From an uncultured Bacilli bacterium (lineage in GTDB: Bacteria > Bacillota_I > Bacilli_A > RF39 > UBA660): a stretch of 64,000 bases of DNA. This document shows, one piece after another, positions 33,254 to 41,388 of the stretch. Position 1 is the stretch's first letter; every line of letters begins with the position of its first letter. Location of the stretch: contig CAJUBJ010000004.1 in the NCBI GenBank assembly GCA_910584655.1, positions 62,001-126,000 on the forward strand, in the 5' to 3' direction. A model generated the notes under the pieces. That model saw only the letters and a program-made list of their open reading frames with translations, was not told where the DNA came from and searched no databases. The position numbers were made by a program, and so were the translations under genes.

Positions 33254-33261
33254 ATACTACC

Positions 33262-34353
33262 TCAACTATAAAATACCAATATACTTATTAAAATAACTAA
33301 TAAAGTCATTCCAATAAACATAAGTATTCCCCACAAAATAGCTTTATTTTTATCTAGTGGTATATCACCTATAAATTCTCCAGTTTGACCATTCATAGCA
33401 AATATATACATTTTATCTTTATATTTAACATTTACCATCCAAACAGGAAGTAAAACATAATATTTACTATCTATTGTTGTAGACAATGTATTATTTGTAA
33501 CTAGCTTACCTGAATACCCAATACTATCATCAACCATTACCTCTTTGCCGGACTCTAATGCTCTAGTTTGTGCATCTTTAAATGCTTCATCACTATCAAC
33601 ATCGTATTTTTCAGCAAAAAATCCTGATAAATAAGCATGATTATATTTGATTAATTCATCATAATTAAAAGGTTCAATAGAATTCATTATATTATTATCA
33701 AATCTTGTAGATCCATCAACTGGTATTTTTGAAAATTTCATCGAACCAGCTCTAAATATTTTATAAATATCAGTTTTTGTATAGTGTGTATTTCCCCTAG
33801 ACCAAGAAGTAACTTTCTTTGCATCATATTCAACATCTCCAGATACACCAACATCATATAACCAAAAAGGTATATATATTCCTTTTATTTTTTCTATATT
33901 TTCTTTATGGTTAAAACCTTTTGGTACAAAAGGTCTACCTTTAGAAATATTTTCAAAAGATTTTATAGCTTGTGATTTATCAGTCTTAAAAGGGATTATT
34001 AAATTAGGTTTAAACTCCCCTGATAATTTATTCTTTAAAATAGCTGTATTACCACAATATACACAGAATGTAGCAGCAGTATGTTCATCAGCAACAATTT
34101 CAGCACCACAATTTTGACACTTGTATGAAACATATTCAGTTGTATCTATTTCTTCTACATCACTCTCACTAGAGTTTTCGTTGTTTTTATCATTACTAGC
34201 ATTATTATACTTTTGCATTTCTTCTAAAGAAAATTCACTATCACAATATTCACATTTCCACTTACCTACTGTTGGATTAAATTTTATTGGTGCTCCACAA
34301 CTAGGACATTTATTATCTAAAGCTTTTTCTGTAACTTGTTTAGTATTTTTCAT
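33262..34353 (-). CDS. ydjG: TFIIB-type zinc-ribbon membrane protein (YdjG-like)
   Basis: A 363-residue protein with two zinc ribbons at the N-terminus, CPSCGAPIKF...CEYCDSEF and CQNCGAEI...FCVYCGN. A soluble domain (PFKTDKSQAIKSFENISKGR, then GIYIPFWLYD) and one C-terminal helix (ILWGILMFIGMTLLVILI) follow. The ATG at 34353 follows AGGTGG; GTG 34362 in frame is on the Shine-Dalgarno. With the YdjH-like gene it forms an operon, and the SPFH YdjI-like partner is encoded 5 kb away. Probable membrane-stress scaffold, by homology. Confidence 0.8.
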   Translation of the reverse strand: MKNTKQVTEKALDNKCPSCGAPIKFNPTVGKWKCEYCDSEFSLEEMQKYNNASNDKNNENSSESDVEEIDTTEYVSYKCQNCGAEIVADEHTAATFCVYCGNTAILKNKLSGEFKPNLIIPFKTDKSQAIKSFENISKGRPFVPKGFNHKENIEKIKGIYIPFWLYDVGVSGDVEYDAKKVTSWSRGNTHYTKTDIYKIFRAGSMKFSKIPVDGSTRFDNNIMNSIEPFNYDELIKYNHAYLSGFFAEKYDVDSDEAFKDAQTRALESGKEVMVDDSIGYSGKLVTNNTLSTTIDSKYYVLLPVWMVNVKYKDKMYIFAMNGQTGEFIGDIPLDKNKAILWGILMFIGMTLLVILISILVFYS

Positions 34354-34446
34354 ATATACCACCTACTATAAAATAATTATAACATAATACTATTTCAATA
34401 ATTATTATGTTTAACCATCAATATGACAATTTAACACAATTTTTTC

Positions 34447-34470
34447 ATAAAAAAAGCGAATAATTCGCTT
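34447..34470 (-). terminator. Terminator of the ABC permease gene
   Basis: AAGCGAA / TTCGCTT stem with T-run on the minus strand. Confidence 0.75.
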
Positions 34471-34472
34471 CT

Positions 34473-35258
34473 TTATTTATTAAGTAATATATCTTCTATA
34501 TACAAAACTGCCTTATAAAGAATATAAGATATAATAATTAAAAGTAAAATACCACTAACTACTAAATCTAGGTTAAATACTTGAGTACCATATATAATTA
34601 AATAGCCCAAACCAGCACGACTAACTAAGAATTCTCCAGAAATAACTCCTATAAGACTCATACTTATTCCCAATTTAAATGAACTAATTATTGTTTTATA
34701 AGAACTAGGTATAACTAAATATTTAAGTATCTGATACTTACTAGCCCCAAATGAGTGCATTAATTTTAACCTTAATTTATCAGTCCCATAAAAACCATTA
34801 AGTATCACAGTAGTAATAACTATTACATTAATTAATACAGCCATAACAATAATACTTTTTACATTAGCTCCAGCTATAATAATAATCATTGGTCCTAAAG
34901 CAACCTTTGGTAGTGAATTTAAACAAGTTAAGAAAGGATCAACTACCTTATAAACTTTATTATATAGATATAGTAATATTGAAATAATTAAACTTATAAT
35001 TAATCCAATAGCAAAAGCAATTAATGTTTCATAAACAGTCACCCATATATGATTAAATAAATTTCCATCAATATATAAACCATAAATAGTCTTGATTACT
35101 TTACTAGGACTACTAAATATAAATGGATTAATAACATTATATTTACTTAGTAATTCCCAACTAACTATTAATAAAACTACAATCATTACTTGAAATAATA
35201 TAGTAATTCTTTTATCTAATTTATATTTACGTAAAAACTCTTTTTGTTCTTTACTCAT
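34473..35258 (-). CDS. ABC transporter permease, SsuC/TauC/ThiX type
   Basis: The 261-residue protein has about six transmembrane helices and the BPD_transp_1 EAA-loop region (LRLKLMHSFGASKYQILKYL, then VIPSS). It is the permease of the NMT1-type importer whose binding protein is at 41381-42385 and whose ATPase is split by a mobile element. Its ATG lies inside the last codons of the ATPase 3' fragment (8-base overlap), so it was translationally coupled to the ATPase. In the present arrangement its transcription must cross, or come from, the element. Substrate unknown. Confidence 0.85.
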   Translation of the reverse strand: MSKEQKEFLRKYKLDKRITILFQVMIVVLLIVSWELLSKYNVINPFIFSSPSKVIKTIYGLYIDGNLFNHIWVTVYETLIAFAIGLIISLIISILLYLYNKVYKVVDPFLTCLNSLPKVALGPMIIIIAGANVKSIIVMAVLINVIVITTVILNGFYGTDKLRLKLMHSFGASKYQILKYLVIPSSYKTIISSFKLGISMSLIGVISGEFLVSRAGLGYLIIYGTQVFNLDLVVSGILLLIIISYILYKAVLYIEDILLNK

Positions 35259-35589
35259 TTTTATCTAAATCTTTCCATATTAAATCATAATAATAATTAA
35301 AGTTTTCATCTTTTCTATTTTCTGTTGGCAGTCCTTTTTTCTTTAATTCAATCTTGTAAATATTTTTTACAATAGCAGGGCTTTTACTAAGTACTACAAC
35401 TTTATCACAAATACTAACTGCCTCGTTTATATCATGAGTTACTATAATGGTAGTTTTTTTGCTATCTTTTATTATTTTATAGACATCATCACTAACTTTT
35501 AATCTAGTACTAAAATCAAGTGCACTAAATGGCTCATCTAAGAATAAAATATCTGGTTTTAATGCTAATGTTCTAATAAGACCAACTCT
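35251..35589 (-). pseudogene. 3' fragment of the split ABC ATPase gene
   Basis: The minus-strand frame from the core repeat reads RVGLIRTLALKPDILFLDEP (post-signature and Walker B), then FSALD, IIVTHDINEA (H-loop) and ends at TAA 35251-35253, overlapping the permease start. It lacks a start codon. It continues exactly the frame of the 5' fragment at 40970-41388 when the intervening element is removed. Confidence 0.9.
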
Positions 35590-35607
35590 ATGAATATCGT
35601 GAAGACA
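35582..35607. repeat. Left recombination site (core plus inner arm)
   Basis: CCAACTCT at 35582-35589, then ATGAAT, eight bases, and GACAC at 35604-35608. Mirror image of the right site. Confidence 0.8.
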
Positions 35608-35664
35608 CTTTTTTCTTTATTTCAATATTTTATTTAAGTTTAACTTTATTTTTTTAAGTAGTTA

Positions 35665-36627
35665 TTATTCATTCTTTAAGAAATTCATTACTAAATCAAT
35701 TAGTATATCCTTTTCTTTTGGATTAGATTGAGCTATAAGTAGTGTGATTGCAACAAGAGTATTATTATCAATAACTTGTCCATTTTCATTATTTAAAATA
35801 TCATAGAATTTTAAGAAATAGATAAATAGGGTAGCAGCTATTCTCTTATTACCATCTATAAAAGTATGGTTTTTAGTAATTAAATATAAGAAATTAGCTG
35901 CTTTTTCTTCTATAGTAGGGTATAAGTCATTACCATCAAAAGATTGATATATGTCTCCTATAATTGCCTTTAATCCTTCATTTCTTTCAAGTGCAAACAA
36001 GTCACTATCACTATTAAATTTAAGTTTTCCAACTATATCCATACAATCTTCATAAGTGATTTGCTTATTATTTTTGGTTCCACTTGGTTTAGTTATTCTT
36101 TCATGGTCATAATCATCAAGTAGATTTAAAGCATTTGAATAGTTATTTATTACTTTAATTATTTCTTGAGCTTCATCACCGCTTAATTTTTCATCAATTC
36201 TTCCAGCAATATCTATTAATTTAATTGTTTTTTCAAGATATTCTAATCTTTTTTGGTTAACTGCATATCCTTTTAACATATAGTCTTTTAATATTTTATT
36301 TGCCCACTTACGGAAAATTACGCCATTTTTTGATTTAACTCTATATCCAACTGATATAATTACATCTAAATTATAATAATCTATTTCTCTTGTCTGTGTT
36401 TTGTTAGATAAAGAACCATGTTGAGTGGTATGTGCAAATTTTGCACATACCTCATTTCTATTTAATTCATTATCATTAAAAATATTGTTAATATGTCTTG
36501 TAATTACAGTTCTATCTCTTCCAAATAATTGAGCCAATTGCTCTGTGTTTAACCACACTGTCTCACCTTTCATATTAACTTCAAGTTTTACTTCTTGATT
36601 TTCAAATAGTACAATTTCATTCTTCAT
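35665..36627 (-). CDS. RhuM-like / Fic-Doc fusion protein
   Basis: The 320-residue protein has an N-terminal RhuM-type region (VWLNTEQLAQLFGRDRTVIT, then DYYNLDVIISVGYRVKS and FRKWANKILKDYMLKGY). A C-terminal Fic/Doc domain carries NHTFIDGNKRIAATLF, close to the HxFx[DE]GNKR active loop with His and the phosphate-binding Gly-Asn-Lys. Fic domains transfer AMP or phosphate to proteins such as EF-Tu. No separate antitoxin is evident, so the N-terminal part may regulate. It lies 110 bases after the recombinase gene in the element. Confidence 0.8.
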   Translation of the reverse strand: MKNEIVLFENQEVKLEVNMKGETVWLNTEQLAQLFGRDRTVITRHINNIFNDNELNRNEVCAKFAHTTQHGSLSNKTQTREIDYYNLDVIISVGYRVKSKNGVIFRKWANKILKDYMLKGYAVNQKRLEYLEKTIKLIDIAGRIDEKLSGDEAQEIIKVINNYSNALNLLDDYDHERITKPSGTKNNKQITYEDCMDIVGKLKFNSDSDLFALERNEGLKAIIGDIYQSFDGNDLYPTIEEKAANFLYLITKNHTFIDGNKRIAATLFIYFLKFYDILNNENGQVIDNNTLVAITLLIAQSNPKEKDILIDLVMNFLKNE

Positions 36628-36737
36628 ATATTTTTACCACCTTTACTATGTTTCTTACTTTGGACTAAGGGTCATATTGTCCCTCTACTTATATTATTAT
36701 AGGTAGAGGTATCAATTTCTTCTTTTTTTAATAAATT

Positions 36738-38351
36738 TTATTCAAAATTCCACTTAATTTTAATATTCCTTGTATTTGTTTTATTATTTACTTTTCCAAT
36801 ATAGACTTTATCTATAAACTCATCCACGATAACTTTGTTTAAATTTTTAAGTTCTTGATATTTAATAAATATTTTATCCTTGCTTTTTGAAGATTCTTCT
36901 TTCATTTTATAATAAGAAATTTCTTTGCCAATTGATTTGATCTGCTCATTATACATATCTTCATTTTTATTATAATCGGTTATTAATTCTTTAAATTGTT
37001 TTAATGTTATAATTCCATTAACTTTATCTTCATATAAATTTTTTAAATAATTTTTAGTTTTAGAAATCTCTTTTTCAGTATTTTCTTTTTGCTTTTCTAA
37101 AACTTTTATTTTATCAACGAATCTATTTTTACATCTTTTTCTATCTAAATTTTTTAATTCGTTTTGATCATAATATTTTTTTACCTTTTTGTTAATAGCT
37201 TCTAAAACTATATTTTCTAGAACATCATACCTTATAGAAGTTTTATTGATACAATCATCATATCCATCTCGATTACCTGAACAGACTAAATATTCATGCT
37301 TACTAGAGCTCTTCTTTCTCATATAATGTTCACATTCAAGACAAAAGACTTTACCAGAGAAGACATGAACAACTCCTGTAGCTTTCATAGGTTTTGTTCT
37401 TTCCTTCATTGCAACTTGAACCTTATTAAATATTTCTTCATTAACAATAGCTTCATGAGTATTTTCTATTTTTATCCAGTCTTTTTTTTCCTTATTTCTA
37501 ATCTTATGATTCTTATAACTAACAGTAGTTCTCTTGCCTTGAATTAAATGCCCTAAATATAACTCATTAGTTAAAATAGTCTTTACAGCATTAGTAGACC
37601 ATTTAATATCTTCACGAGGTCTATTACTAATAACATTTAATTTTATCCCTTTTAAATATTTATATAGAGAAGGACAAGGTATATTTTTACTATTCAAGTA
37701 TTTTGCTATACCTGTAAAACCTAACCCAGACAAATATAAATCATATATATTTTTTACAACTTCACTAGCAACAGGATCTACAATTAATTTGTTATTATCA
37801 TTCGGATCAATTTCATAACCAAACGAAGCAAAAGGGGAGATGAACTCTCCTTGCTTCATTTTGGAATTAAACGCACTTCTTATATTATTCGAAACATCTT
37901 CTAAATACCATTCATTAACTAAACCATTTATTTGTCTAGACTTCTTATTACCATTATTATCAGTATCAGCATTATCAGATAAACCAATAAATCTAATATT
38001 CCATTCCTTAAACTTGTTATTAATATATTTTTCAACAACTTCCATATCTCTTGAAAATCTTGATTGACTTTTACATAATACGATATCAAGTTTTCTATTT
38101 TCACAATCTCTAATCAGTCTTTCAAATTCAGGTCTATAAGTTCCAGCACCAGATAAATCTTCATCAGAATATTCATCTACTAAAACAAACTCAGGATGTT
38201 TGTCTATATAATCGATAAGCATATTTCTTTGATTCTTAATGGATTCACTATCATCATCTTTATTAACTTTATCTCTATCTTCATTAGATAATCTTAAATA
38301 AATACCAACTCTTAATATTTTATTACTACAGGAACTTTTCATTTCATTCAT
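36738..38351 (-). CDS. Large serine recombinase (site-specific integrase)
   Basis: About 537 residues. The N-terminal resolvase domain holds the catalytic Ser in GIYLRLSNED and Arg residues in CKSQSRFSRD. The recombinase domain follows (NIRSAFNSKMKQGEF, then YLNSKNIPCPS), then a zinc ribbon (CLECEHYMRKKSSS, YLVCSGN) and a coiled-coil near 400-480. It integrates or excises the element between attP and attB. ATG 38351 follows GGGTGA; GTG 38363 is in frame but has no clear RBS. All domains appear intact, so activity is plausible. Confidence 0.9.
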   Translation of the reverse strand: MNEMKSSCSNKILRVGIYLRLSNEDRDKVNKDDDSESIKNQRNMLIDYIDKHPEFVLVDEYSDEDLSGAGTYRPEFERLIRDCENRKLDIVLCKSQSRFSRDMEVVEKYINNKFKEWNIRFIGLSDNADTDNNGNKKSRQINGLVNEWYLEDVSNNIRSAFNSKMKQGEFISPFASFGYEIDPNDNNKLIVDPVASEVVKNIYDLYLSGLGFTGIAKYLNSKNIPCPSLYKYLKGIKLNVISNRPREDIKWSTNAVKTILTNELYLGHLIQGKRTTVSYKNHKIRNKEKKDWIKIENTHEAIVNEEIFNKVQVAMKERTKPMKATGVVHVFSGKVFCLECEHYMRKKSSSKHEYLVCSGNRDGYDDCINKTSIRYDVLENIVLEAINKKVKKYYDQNELKNLDRKRCKNRFVDKIKVLEKQKENTEKEISKTKNYLKNLYEDKVNGIITLKQFKELITDYNKNEDMYNEQIKSIGKEISYYKMKEESSKSKDKIFIKYQELKNLNKVIVDEFIDKVYIGKVNNKTNTRNIKIKWNFE

Positions 38352-38408
38352 AGCTATTATCACCCAATAAAAATGTAATAATTAAGTTTAAAGTTAAAAT
38401 TATAACAC

Positions 38409-38534
38409 CTATTTAATTAAATTAACATTAAACTCCATAAATTCAATTATTTTGTATAGCTTCTTGTTAATAATTTCTTTTAATATAACTTCAGTTATTT
38501 CATCATTTACAATATCAATAACATGGTATTTCAT
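38409..38534 (-). CDS. 41-residue small protein upstream of the recombinase
   Basis: ATG at 38534 (minus strand) follows a perfect AAAGGAG. The peptide begins MKYHVIDIVNDEITEVILKE and ends in NVNLIK, amphipathic and helical. It stops 58 bases before the recombinase start and is probably co-transcribed. It could be a recombination directionality factor or a regulator; no homology is recognised. Confidence 0.6.
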   Translation of the reverse strand: MKYHVIDIVNDEITEVILKEIINKKLYKIIEFMEFNVNLIK

Positions 38535-38750
38535 AAATTAACTCCTTTCAAATAGTTTAAGGTTAGAATATAAAAAGATAATTTTTATTTGTAACTATAA
38601 TAATTAAAAGTCATCATTATAATATATTTTATTATCATTAAGTTTAGAATAAACTTGCTCATAAATTTTGTAAAGAATGTTTTATCTAGAATCATAGACG
38701 AAATATTTTGAAAATGTTAAAATAAATTGTAGAAATTGTTAAAGTAATAG
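38535..38750. other. Intergenic stretch between minus-strand recombinase unit and plus-strand cargo
   Basis: AT-rich, with promoter-like boxes on both strands but no consensus I would name. No gene supported. Confidence 0.35.
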
Positions 38751-38924
38751 GTATTATTTTTTGCTGTTTATGATGAATTATTAACTTATCTATTTTTAGA
38801 TAAATATAAAAATAAATCTTATAAAAAGACAGAATTAGATCTATTTGAGTTTAATTCAAAGAAAAGAGCAAAAGTAAGTAAAGCAAGACAACGATTATTT
38901 AATACAACGGAATACTTAAAATAA
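38751..38924 (+). pseudogene. Truncated coding frame, translationally coupled to the next gene
   Basis: A 57-codon frame with coding-like composition (AVYDELLTYLFLDKYKNKSY, later FNSKKRAKVSKARQRLF) lies between TAG 38748 and TAA 38922-38924, without ATG or ribosome site. The TAA overlaps the ATG of the next gene (TAATG). It is probably the 3' remnant of a larger gene or has an unusual start. Confidence 0.4.
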
Positions 38925-39316
38925 TGAAGAAAGTAGATGAAAAAATGAACGATAACAAGGATTATGAAAAAGTGAAAGAGGCCTTAAGTAATGTAGTATT
39001 AAAAAGCATTAATGCTGATATTAATTATGGAAAAGAATTATTATCTATATGTAAAAAACAAGCAAGTCCATGTCTAATAAAAGATATTGCTACAACTTAT
39101 ATGAATAATATGGAAAATAAATACAATATTTTTAACAAATTATATAATTTTGTTAATGGTTATAAAGGTAGTAATAGTAATGTAACTATTTCAAAGTGCA
39201 AGTGGTTAGAAACGCAAATATGGATAATAGAAAAAGTAAAAGAAGTAAAAGATTTAGAAGACAATCTAGATAAAGTTAATAAATTATCCAAACTACTAAA
39301 AAAGGAATACAATTGA
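38924..39316 (+). CDS. Hypothetical 130-residue element protein
   Basis: A soluble, Lys-rich, helical protein (MKKVDEKMNDNKDYEKVKEA start, LDKVNKLSKLLKKEYN end) with two Cys in ICKKQASPC. The start overlaps the stop of the preceding frame (TAATG), suggesting coupling. Not recognised. It lies between the recombinase unit and the HEPN gene; the next 240 bases hold only degraded frames. Confidence 0.45.
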   Translation: MKKVDEKMNDNKDYEKVKEALSNVVLKSINADINYGKELLSICKKQASPCLIKDIATTYMNNMENKYNIFNKLYNFVNGYKGSNSNVTISKCKWLETQIWIIEKVKEVKDLEDNLDKVNKLSKLLKKEYN

Positions 39317-39559
39317 TAAAAAAAATAATGATATAAAAGAAATTAACCTTGTAATAGAAAAAATGGTTATAAAAATAAAGATAAAATACCATCAAATGAA
39401 AGATTTGAAATAAATGTGTAAGAGAATTCTTTAATAGATTATAATGTACAATAAAAAGTTCAACTAAGAGCAACACAAATATTAGATATTATTAAAAGTC
39501 TTAAATAGGATTTAAGAAATCAAAAAAAGCTTTTTCGCTATGATAGGGTGGTGAATGCA

Positions 39560-40771
39560 ATGGATACATTGAAATTAAGTATAGATGGAATAAATTTTTT
39601 TGATATAGAAGGTTCAATTGATGTCATAAATAAAAAAATAGATTTTATCATATCTACAAATGTGCTCCAAAAGATATTTAATATCAATTGTGCTGAATTA
39701 GCATTCAATCCAGATTGCTTTTATAACAAAGCAAAAAATATTTTTATAATCTTCAACAATATTGAATTCTCTTGTTTAAATTGTATCTTTTCTTTTAATA
39801 TAAATGATAATATCAAATTTAACTCTGTCTCAATAGATGTGATATTAGAAAATATTATTTCTGATATTAGCAATATCAAAACAAAAAAGGTTGTCTTTCA
39901 TTCATGTTATTTAGGCCATTCTATTCATTCTGCCTATATAAATAAATATGACTTTTATTTAACTCCTTCTATCAATATAAAAATTAATACATATACAAAA
40001 GATAATTTTTATATTGATATAGAAGTTGAATCCAAAAAAGGTAGTGATTATGAGAAATTATCTAATGTAGCATTTTCAGTTATTGAAATGTTTATGCTAT
40101 TATTGGGAGATATTCCTATAATAGATAAAATCTATACATCTGATGAAAGAGATGTAATATATCATTTTGAACTAGTTGATAAATATAAAACTAAAGTTTC
40201 CAGAAAAAATGGTAAAGAAATATTATGTTATATAAATGACAATACTCTTAATAAAGAAAATTTGAAAAAGTTTCAGAAATTCAGAAAGGATACAAAAATT
40301 ATATATGACTTATTTATGATAAATATAAATAATGATAATTATAAAGAAATTAAAAATTGTAATTTGGTCCAAATTATGGAAGGTTTATATAAAACATTAA
40401 TAGGTGATGCCAAACTGCACACTATTTTAGAATATTATTTTTTACATAATAGCTGCACCAAAAAGTTGTTAAGTAGGCGAGATAAAAGAAAAGTTAATAA
40501 TGCTAATAAATCGATGACTTTTTTATATAAAGCCAATAATCACAGAAATTACTTGTCTCATTTAAATTTAAATGAAAATAAGAATGTATTTTATAAATTA
40601 GAAAATACATATGCTTATTGGAAACTTTGTATGGCTATAAGAATATTTATATTGCAATATTTAAATATTCCTGTAGATAAATCAATTATAGTAAAATATA
40701 ACAAGGAAATAGATGATTGGACAAAAAGATATAAATTAAGATTTAGTTCTAGATTAAATAAAAAAATTTAA
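39560..40771 (+). CDS. ApeA-like HEPN-domain protein (putative abortive-infection RNase)
   Basis: The 403-residue protein starts at ATG 39560 with AGGGTGG upstream (GTG 39548/39551 are in frame on the ribosome site). The N-terminal two thirds form a beta-rich domain. The C-terminal third is helical and ends in NNHRNYLSHLNLN near residue 335, fitting the R-x4-H active site of HEPN RNases as written in ApeA-like proteins (RNYLxH). ApeA-type proteins abort phage infection by RNA cleavage. Family assignment is by motif and layout. As cargo of a mobile element a defence role is credible. Confidence 0.55.
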   Translation: MDTLKLSIDGINFFDIEGSIDVINKKIDFIISTNVLQKIFNINCAELAFNPDCFYNKAKNIFIIFNNIEFSCLNCIFSFNINDNIKFNSVSIDVILENIISDISNIKTKKVVFHSCYLGHSIHSAYINKYDFYLTPSINIKINTYTKDNFYIDIEVESKKGSDYEKLSNVAFSVIEMFMLLLGDIPIIDKIYTSDERDVIYHFELVDKYKTKVSRKNGKEILCYINDNTLNKENLKKFQKFRKDTKIIYDLFMININNDNYKEIKNCNLVQIMEGLYKTLIGDAKLHTILEYYFLHNSCTKKLLSRRDKRKVNNANKSMTFLYKANNHRNYLSHLNLNENKNVFYKLENTYAYWKLCMAIRIFILQYLNIPVDKSIIVKYNKEIDDWTKRYKLRFSSRLNKKI

Positions 40772-40801
40772 TAGAAATTAGAAAAAAAATTTATTAATAA
40801 T

Positions 40802-40828
40802 ATTTTTAATATTAATAATATTAAAAAT
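40802..40828 (+). terminator. Hairpin after the HEPN gene
   Basis: ATTTTTAATATT / AATATTAAAAAT, perfect 12 bp with AAT loop, made only of A and T. Confidence 0.5.
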
Positions 40829-40849
40829 GACACCTTCAATGTGAGTAAC

Positions 40850-40908
40850 CTAGCTACTATAGATGTGGCATTGTGTCATAAAAATACTCTAATAGCAACT
40901 AGCTACTA
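40850..40908. repeat. Direct repeat near the right end of the element
   Basis: CTAGCTACTA at 40850-40859 and 40899-40908, period 49 bases, within 120 bases of the recombination site. Possible protein-binding sites of the recombination machinery. Confidence 0.4.
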
Positions 40909-40950
40909 GGGTTTTACTATGATTACAAGTCCATCCTTAATCATTACCTT

Positions 40951-40977
40951 GTGTCTATACAGCATTCATCCAACTCT
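40951..40977. repeat. Right recombination site (inner arm plus core)
   Basis: GTGTC at 40951-40955, eight bases, ATTCAT at 40964-40969, then CCAACTCT at 40970-40977. Mirror image of the left site. Confidence 0.8.
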
Positions 40978-41388
40978 TTGCTTCATTCCTCCAGATAGTT
41001 CATGTGGTTTTTTATCTATAAATTTTTCCAGATTATATTTTTTTAATAAATTAATTGCATATTCTTTGTTTTCTTTATTAAGTTTATTTTGTATCTTTAA
41101 TCCAAGTAATACATTATCTAAGATACTATAATGTGGAAATAAAGCATCTTCTTGTAACATATATCCAATAACTGGATTATTAATATGATAGCTTACTTTG
41201 CCAACACTCTGTTTATCAAGTCCGGCCAGTATAGATAATAAGGTACTTTTACCACATCCAGATGACCCAACTAAAGCAATAAATTCACCCTCATTTACAT
41301 CAAAACTAATATTTTTTATTGCCTCAATTTCACCGTTAATAGTATTATACTTTTTGCCTATATTTTCTACAGATAAGATTTTATTCAT
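40966..41388 (-). pseudogene. 5' fragment of the split ABC ATPase gene (SsuB/TauB/ThiZ type)
   Basis: 140 residues with Walker A (ALVGSSGCGKSTLL near 39-52), Q-loop region (YMLQEDALFPH) and the signature LSGGMKQRVG, followed at once by TGA inside the element arm. Walker B and H-loop lie in the 3' fragment at 35251-35589. The fragment cannot hydrolyse ATP by itself. The start overlaps the binding-protein gene by 8 bases, so the operon order was binding protein, ATPase, permease. Confidence 0.9.

Larger units (their letters stand above)
35582..40977. mobile_element. Serine-recombinase integrative element (about 5.4 kb) inside an ABC ATPase gene
   Basis: The ATPase frame stops at 40966 and resumes at 35589 (minus strand). 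Both junctions share CCAACTCT (35582-35589 and 40970-40977). The element ends are mirror images around this core: ATGAAT-8-GACAC inside the left end, GTGTC-8-ATTCAT inside the right end, as expected of attP arms of a large serine recombinase. Cargo is a RhuM-Fic gene, the recombinase, a 41-residue ORF, two small frames and an ApeA-like HEPN gene. Removing one core copy and the element restores QRVGLIRT in frame. Confidence 0.85.

Noticed and set aside
40850..40908. Direct repeat CTAGCTACTA taken as a possible CRISPR repeat
   Set aside because: Only two copies of 10 bases and no cas genes in the window.
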